Below, piece after piece: positions 59,673 through 64,000 of a DNA stretch of 64,000 nt (within the stretch, counting starts at the first letter, position 1; each line of letters starts with the position of its first letter). The DNA is from Erythrobacter oryzae (GTDB taxonomy: Bacteria; Pseudomonadota; Alphaproteobacteria; Sphingomonadales; Sphingomonadaceae), in the NCBI RefSeq assembly GCF_030271515.1, contig NZ_JASCXI010000001.1:682001-746000 (forward strand), read 5' to 3'. The position numbers and the translations under genes were made by a program. Below the pieces are notes generated by a model. That model saw only the letters and a program-made list of their open reading frames with translations, searched no databases and was not told where the DNA came from.

Positions 59673-61577
59673 TCACTTCAGCGGCATCAGCTTGCGGACG
59701 ATATACTCCGCCGCCTCTTCCACGCTCATCGCGCCCGTGTCGATGCGGATTTCGGGGTTCAAGGGCTCTTCATAGGGACTGTCGATCCCGGTGAAGTTCT
59801 TGAGAGAGCCCGAACGCGCCTTCTTGTAGAGGCCCTTGACGTCGCGCGCTTCGGCAACCTCCAGCGGGGTGTCGACGAAGATCTCGATGAACTCGCCTTC
59901 GGGGAGCATCGCGCGCACCATCTCGCGCTCGGCGCGGAAGGGGCTGATGAAGGCGGTGAGCACGATCAGCCCCGCATCGGCCATCAGCTTGGCGACCTCG
60001 CCCACGCGGCGGATGTTCTCGATCCGGTCGGCCTCGGTGAAGCCCAGATCCTTGTTCAGGCCATGGCGGACATTGTCGCCATCGAGCAGGAAGGTGTGGC
60101 GGTTCATCAGCGCGAGGCGCTTTTCGACCTCGTTGGCGATGGTCGACTTGCCCGCGCCCGACAGGCCGGTGAACCACAGCACCCGCGGGGTCTGGTTCTT
60201 CATCGCGGCGTGATCCTCGCGGGTGATGTCGGTCGGCTGCCAGTGGACGTTCTGCGCACGGCGCAAGGCAAAGTGGAGCATCCCGGCGGCGACCGTCGCG
60301 TTGGTCAGTTTATCGATCAGGATGAACCCGCCGAGCGTCCGGTTGTCGGCATAGGGCTCGAACACGATCGGCTTGTCGGTGATGATCTCGGCGACGCCGA
60401 TCGCGTTGAGATCGAGCGTCTTGGCCGCAATATGCTCCATCGTGTTGACGTTGACGGCATATTTGGGCTGCTGGATCGTGACCGAGACGGTCTGCGTCCC
60501 CAGCTTCAGCCAATAGGCCCGCCCGACCACCATCGGCGCGTCATTGAGCCACACCAGCGTCGTCTCGAACTGGTCGGCGGCTTCGGGGGGCTGATCGGCG
60601 GCCGCGATCACGTCCCCGCGCGAGCAATCGATCTCGTCGGCAAAGCACAACGTCACCGATTGGCCGGCGACCGCTTCATCGAGATCGCCGTCGAGCGTGA
60701 CGATCCGCGTCACCGTGCTGGTCTTGCCCGAGGGCAGCACGCGGATCGCATCGCCCGGACGCACCACCCCGCTCGCGATCAGCCCGGAAAAGCCGCGGAA
60801 GTCGAGATTGGGGCGGTTGACCCACTGCACCGGCAGCCGGAACGGCTTTTCCGCATCGACCGAGGAGAGCACCTCGACGCTCTCGAGATGCTCGATCAGG
60901 CTGGGGCCGGTATACCACGGGGTGTTGGCCGACAGCGCGGTGATGTTGTCGCCCTTGAAGCCGCTGATCGGCATGGCGGTGAAGCTCTCGATCCCGATGC
61001 TGCGGGCGAAGGCGGCATAGTCGGCGACGATGTCGTCGAACACCTGCTGGCTGTAGCCGACGAGGTCCATCTTGTTCACCGCCAGCACCACGTTGCGGAT
61101 GCCGATCAGGTGGCACAGGTAGGAGTGGCGCCGGGTCTGCACCAGCACGCCCTTGCGCGCATCGATCAGGATCACCGCCAGATCGGCTGTCGAGGCGCCG
61201 GTTACCATGTTGCGGGTATATTGCTCGTGCCCCGGGCAGTCGGCGACGATGAATTTGCGCTTCTCGGTGTTGAAGAAGCGGTAGGCGACGTCGATCGTGA
61301 TGCCCTGCTCGCGCTCGGCGGCGAGGCCGTCGACCAGCAGCGCGAAGTCGATCTCCTGCCCTTGCGTGCCGACCTTCTTCGAGTCCGTTTCCAGCGCGGC
61401 GAGCTGATCCTCGAAGATCATCTTGCTGTCGTAGAGCAGCCGCCCGATCAGGGTCGACTTGCCATCGTCCACGCTGCCGCAGGTGATGAAGCGCAGCATC
61501 GACTTGTTCTGGTGGGTGTCGAGATAGGCGTCGATATCCTCGGCGATGAGGGCTTCGGTTTGGTAGACGCGGTCCAT
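59673..61577 (-). CDS. cysNC: Bifunctional sulfate adenylyltransferase subunit 1 / adenylylsulfate kinase
   Basis: A 634-residue fusion. The N-terminal ~430 residues are the GTPase CysN: G1 [15 protein letters not shown] (~33-47), [16 protein letters not shown]. The C-terminal ~170 residues are APS kinase CysC, with P-loop [14 protein letters not shown] (~468-480). Together with CysD it turns sulfate to APS, and CysC makes PAPS. Its start overlaps the cysD stop (TGATG). The fused form is usual in alphaproteobacteria. Confidence 0.97.
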   Translation of the reverse strand: MDRVYQTEALIAEDIDAYLDTHQNKSMLRFITCGSVDDGKSTLIGRLLYDSKMIFEDQLAALETDSKKVGTQGQEIDFALLVDGLAAEREQGITIDVAYRFFNTEKRKFIVADCPGHEQYTRNMVTGASTADLAVILIDARKGVLVQTRRHSYLCHLIGIRNVVLAVNKMDLVGYSQQVFDDIVADYAAFARSIGIESFTAMPISGFKGDNITALSANTPWYTGPSLIEHLESVEVLSSVDAEKPFRLPVQWVNRPNLDFRGFSGLIASGVVRPGDAIRVLPSGKTSTVTRIVTLDGDLDEAVAGQSVTLCFADEIDCSRGDVIAAADQPPEAADQFETTLVWLNDAPMVVGRAYWLKLGTQTVSVTIQQPKYAVNVNTMEHIAAKTLDLNAIGVAEIITDKPIVFEPYADNRTLGGFILIDKLTNATVAAGMLHFALRRAQNVHWQPTDITREDHAAMKNQTPRVLWFTGLSGAGKSTIANEVEKRLALMNRHTFLLDGDNVRHGLNKDLGFTEADRIENIRRVGEVAKLMADAGLIVLTAFISPFRAEREMVRAMLPEGEFIEIFVDTPLEVAEARDVKGLYKKARSGSLKNFTGIDSPYEEPLNPEIRIDTGAMSVEEAAEYIVRKLMPLK

Positions 61578-62509
61578 CAGAAGTAACCCTCCTGCTTCTT
61601 CTTCTCCATGCCGGCCCCGCCCGCATCCTTGTCGATCACGCGGCCCTGGCGCTCGCTGGTGGTGGTGAGGAGGGTCTCCTGAATCACTTCGGACAGGGTC
61701 GTCGCCGTGCTTTCGACCGCGCCGGTCAGCGGGAAGCAGCCGAGCGTGCGGAAGCGGATCGATTTTTCGGTGATTTCGGGCCGGTAGCCGAGCACCTTCT
61801 CGAGCCGCGGGATGTCATCGGCCATGAACAGCTGGCCTTCCCACTCGAAGGTCGGGCGGACGGCGGAGAAATAGAGCGGCACGATCTCGATCCGGTTCAA
61901 TTGGATGTATTGCCAGATGTCGAGCTCGGTCCAGTTGCTGATCGGGAAGACGCGAATGCTCTCGCCCTTGTTCTTGCGGGCGTTGTAGAGGTTCCACAGC
62001 TCCGGGCGCTGGTTCTTGGGGTCCCAGCCGTGGCTGGCGGTGCGGAAGGAGAAGATGCGCTCCTTGGCGCGGCTCTTCTCCTCGTCGCGCCGCGCGCCGC
62101 CGAAGGCCGCATCGAAGCCGTGGTGATCGAGCGCCTGCTTCAGCCCCTCGGTCTTCCACATGTCGGTGTGGAGCGGGCCGTGATCGAAGGGGTTGATGCC
62201 CCGCTCGGCCGCTTCGGGGTTCTGCCAGACCAGCAGCTCCATCCCCGCGTCTTCGGCCGATTTTTCGCGCAGCTTGTACATCTCCTGGAACTTCCAGGTC
62301 GTGTCGACATGCAGCAGCGGGAACGGCGGGGGCGAGGGGTAAAAAGCCTTCTTGGCGAGGTGCAGCATCACCGCGCTATCCTTGCCGACCGAATACATCA
62401 TCACCGGCTTTTCCGCCTGCGCGACGACCTCGCGCATGATGTGGATCGCCTCGGCCTCGAGCCGGGCGAGATGGGTGAGCGTTGCGGGGGTGGCGGGCTG
62501 CGCCATCAT
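61577..62509 (-). CDS. cysD: Sulfate adenylyltransferase subunit 2
   Basis: A 310-residue PP-loop ATPase that adenylates sulfate. The PP-loop is [14 protein letters not shown], then [32 protein letters not shown] and [13 protein letters not shown]. The C-terminus ending KKKQEGYF is typical. It is the first gene of the operon, divergent from the LuxR-like regulator over 83 bases that hold an inverted repeat. Confidence 0.97.
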   Translation of the reverse strand: MMAQPATPATLTHLARLEAEAIHIMREVVAQAEKPVMMYSVGKDSAVMLHLAKKAFYPSPPPFPLLHVDTTWKFQEMYKLREKSAEDAGMELLVWQNPEAAERGINPFDHGPLHTDMWKTEGLKQALDHHGFDAAFGGARRDEEKSRAKERIFSFRTASHGWDPKNQRPELWNLYNARKNKGESIRVFPISNWTELDIWQYIQLNRIEIVPLYFSAVRPTFEWEGQLFMADDIPRLEKVLGYRPEITEKSIRFRTLGCFPLTGAVESTATTLSEVIQETLLTTTSERQGRVIDKDAGGAGMEKKKQEGYF

Positions 62510-62568
62510 GTCTCTCCACGGGGCAAATTGCGGCTTTGCCAGATCGGCGCGGACGCTCTATCTCAATA

Positions 62569-62582
62569 CTCCCAAATGGGAG
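62569..62582. promoter_or_regulatory. Inverted repeat between cysD and the LuxR-like gene
   Basis: CTCCCA-AA-TGGGAG, a 6-bp inverted repeat with a 2-base centre, in the 83-base divergent gap. It overlaps the GGGAG ribosome site of the LuxR-like gene. It is a good candidate operator for that regulator or for control of the cys operon. Confidence 0.45.
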
Positions 62583-62592
62583 CAAAGCGCGC

Positions 62593-63708
62593 ATGGCTCT
62601 TCTACCAGCCGAACAAGCCGATCTTTTCCTGCCGCTTTTCGAAGGCATCGGAGACGCCCGGCAATGGGAGGGGTTTCTGGCTGCGCTGGTCGTGCGCACG
62701 CAGGCCCGGCGCGCGGTGATGATCGTCACCCCGGCCATGGCGGCACCGGGCGAAGCGCCCCTGATCCTCCAGCACGCCGCCGCCCGCGCAGCCCACGACC
62801 CGTCCCTCACCATCGAGGCACTGGCGGCGCTCGGCCTCCAGCAATTGGGCGCGCTGCGTGCGGGGCGGGTCTATGCGCTCGACGAGCTGCTCGATCACGA
62901 CGATTCCGCCCGCCGCGAACAGCAACGCGGAAAGCTGGCGGCGCAAGGCATCGGCTTTGCGCGGGCAATGCGGGTGGCGGGCGACGGGGCGGGCGAGGCG
63001 CTGGTCCTGCTGCTGCGCGAGCGCGAGGATTTCGCCGCCAGCGCCGCCGCGCTGCTCTCGTCGGCCGCGCCCTATCTGCGCGCAGCTCTGCGCGCGGGCG
63101 CCGTGCTGGCGATGGAGCGCCACGCGCGGACCATGGCCGAAGCGGCGCTGGCCCGCCTGGGCATCGGCCAGATCGCGCTCGACGCTGCGGCCCGCGTGAT
63201 CGATGCCGACCCGCTGGCCGAGCATCACGTCGAATTCGTGGCCCTGCCCGGCGCGCGGCGCCGACTGCTGCTGCCACCCGCCGCCGCCGAGCGGCTCGAG
63301 CGCGCCTGCGCCGCTTTCGCTGCGGCCGGAGACGGACCGGCGCCCGATCCGGTGCTGATCACCAGCGAAGGCCGCGCGCCCCTGCTGCTGCGTCCCGCCC
63401 CGCGCCTGCCTGCCGGGCAATTTCCGGGCAACCAGCCCGCGGCGATTGCCTCGCTGCGCCTGCCCCTGCGCGAGGACGAGCGGCTCGGAGCCATGGTGCT
63501 GCGTGAACTCTACCAGCTGTCCCCGCGCGAAGCCGCGCTGGCCCAGAAGCTCAGCCGCGGGGAGATGATTGTCGAAGCGGGCCGCGATCTGCGCCTTACC
63601 GCCGAAACCGCGCGCAACTATTCCAAGCGGATCTATGCGCGCACCGGAACGCGCGGCGCGCCCGATCTGGTGCGTATGATCCTCTCCGGCCTCGCCCCGC
63701 TGGCGTGA
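62593..63708 (+). CDS. LuxR-like transcriptional regulator
   Basis: A 371-residue regulator. The N-terminal ~290 residues form one or more GAF/PAS-like sensory domains (ADLFLPLFEGIGDARQWEGFL at the start, LIASEGRAP-type segment at the end, here LITSEGRAPLLL). The last ~65 residues are a LuxR-type helix-turn-helix (LSPREAALAQKLSRGEMI then LRLTAETARNYSKRIYARTG). The start at 62593 follows GGGAG. It is divergent from cysD; no autoinducer synthase is nearby. Confidence 0.85.
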   Translation: MALLPAEQADLFLPLFEGIGDARQWEGFLAALVVRTQARRAVMIVTPAMAAPGEAPLILQHAAARAAHDPSLTIEALAALGLQQLGALRAGRVYALDELLDHDDSARREQQRGKLAAQGIGFARAMRVAGDGAGEALVLLLREREDFAASAAALLSSAAPYLRAALRAGAVLAMERHARTMAEAALARLGIGQIALDAAARVIDADPLAEHHVEFVALPGARRRLLLPPAAAERLERACAAFAAAGDGPAPDPVLITSEGRAPLLLRPAPRLPAGQFPGNQPAAIASLRLPLREDERLGAMVLRELYQLSPREAALAQKLSRGEMIVEAGRDLRLTAETARNYSKRIYARTGTRGAPDLVRMILSGLAPLA

Positions 63709-63730
63709 CGCGCCCCTGCCCTGCCCGCGG

Positions 63731-64000
63731 TCAGCTCTTCATCTCGTAAGGGATGACCCCGCGCCGGAACAGATCGACCGCGATCTGCTGGTCGCTCGGC
63801 GGGTAGGCCCGTTGGTCGCAATCGGGCCGCGGGCAGATGCGGCACGAGACGCCGATGGGGGTCGCGGCCCTCTCGGACAACAGGTCGATCCCGTCGGCAT
63901 AGACGAATTCGTCGGCGTGCTGGACCTCGCAGCCCAGCGCCACGGCAAAGCGGCGCGGGTTGCGGTCGAACCGACCCGAGGCCTTCACCAGCCCCTTGGC
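63731..64000 (-). CDS. ScfR-type short-chain acyl-CoA transcriptional regulator, C-terminal part (cut by window edge)
   Basis: The last 89 residues of a minus-strand gene running off the right edge. The sequence has RRFAVALGCEVQHADEFVYA, then PIGVSCRICPRPDCDQRAYPPSD, the Cys-containing C-terminal block typical of the ScfR/RamB family of XRE regulators that sense short-chain acyl-CoA. The HTH and start are not in the window. Members of this family control acetate and propionate metabolism, which connects it with the propionyl-CoA operon at the left end. Confidence 0.82.
   Translation of the reverse strand, partial: AKGLVKASGRFDRNPRRFAVALGCEVQHADEFVYADGIDLLSERAATPIGVSCRICPRPDCDQRAYPPSDQQIAVDLFRRGVIPYEMKS

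Overview
The window is a gene-dense, GC-rich stretch of a bacterial chromosome. Gene content points to an alphaproteobacterium of the Sphingomonadales, most likely an Erythrobacteraceae-type organism: a single-enzyme (ALAS) hemA, a fused cysNC, the betaine-lipid pair btaA-btaB, the carboxyspermidine route to spermidine, exosortase-A-associated glycan genes and a ScfR-type acyl-CoA regulator. This placement is inference from families, not from a search. I see no rRNA, tRNA, CRISPR array, prophage, transposase or integron. No gene-free gap exceeds about 280 bases.

Left part (1-9.1 kb): a minus-strand propionyl-CoA to succinyl-CoA operon runs pccB, a small unknown gene, mce (methylmalonyl-CoA epimerase), an enoyl-CoA hydratase, scpA (B12 mutase), another small unknown gene and bioB (cut by the left edge; biotin is the cofactor of propionyl-CoA carboxylase). 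Both small genes look AT-richer than their neighbours, and three intergenic inverted-repeat elements are scattered through the operon. A D-amino-acid-oxidase-like gene, an SDR and an NAD-dependent epimerase/reductase follow.

9-25 kb is housekeeping: gor, an RhlE-type helicase, pgi, then the forward lepB-rnc-era block with a perfect 16-bp ParB site (parS) between rnc and era. Two small lipoproteins, a remnant of a response-regulator gene and its intact relative come next. The usual plsY-dprA-topA order is present but split by a forward sodC. murI and hemA run forward.

25-46 kb is mixed: a nitroreductase, a chemoreceptor with almost no periplasmic domain, an unknown Met/Gly-rich exported protein, a DbpA-type DEAD helicase, gltBD, a divergent exosortase-A-associated glycosyltransferase/O-glycosylation ligase pair, then a MaoC hydratase, a thiolase and a flavin/PNPOx-fold protein.

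46-64 kb: a TonB receptor, then polyamine genes (ornithine decarboxylase with a long leader; an operon of carboxyspermidine dehydrogenase, an NHL-repeat lipoprotein, carboxy(nor)spermidine decarboxylase and a YbjN-like exported protein) enclosing a divergent lemA/DUF3137 pair. These are followed by a threonine-dehydratase-like gene, btaAB, the sulfate-activation operon cysD-cysNC-cysQ, a LuxR-like regulator and, cut by the right edge, a ScfR-type regulator whose family controls short-chain acyl-CoA metabolism.

Most genes are well-known families. The less explained parts are the two small genes in the propionate operon, the NHL lipoprotein inside the polyamine operon, the hairpin motif shared by two unrelated leaders, the repeated use of a rare CTAG to overlap convergent stop codons, and the parS site.
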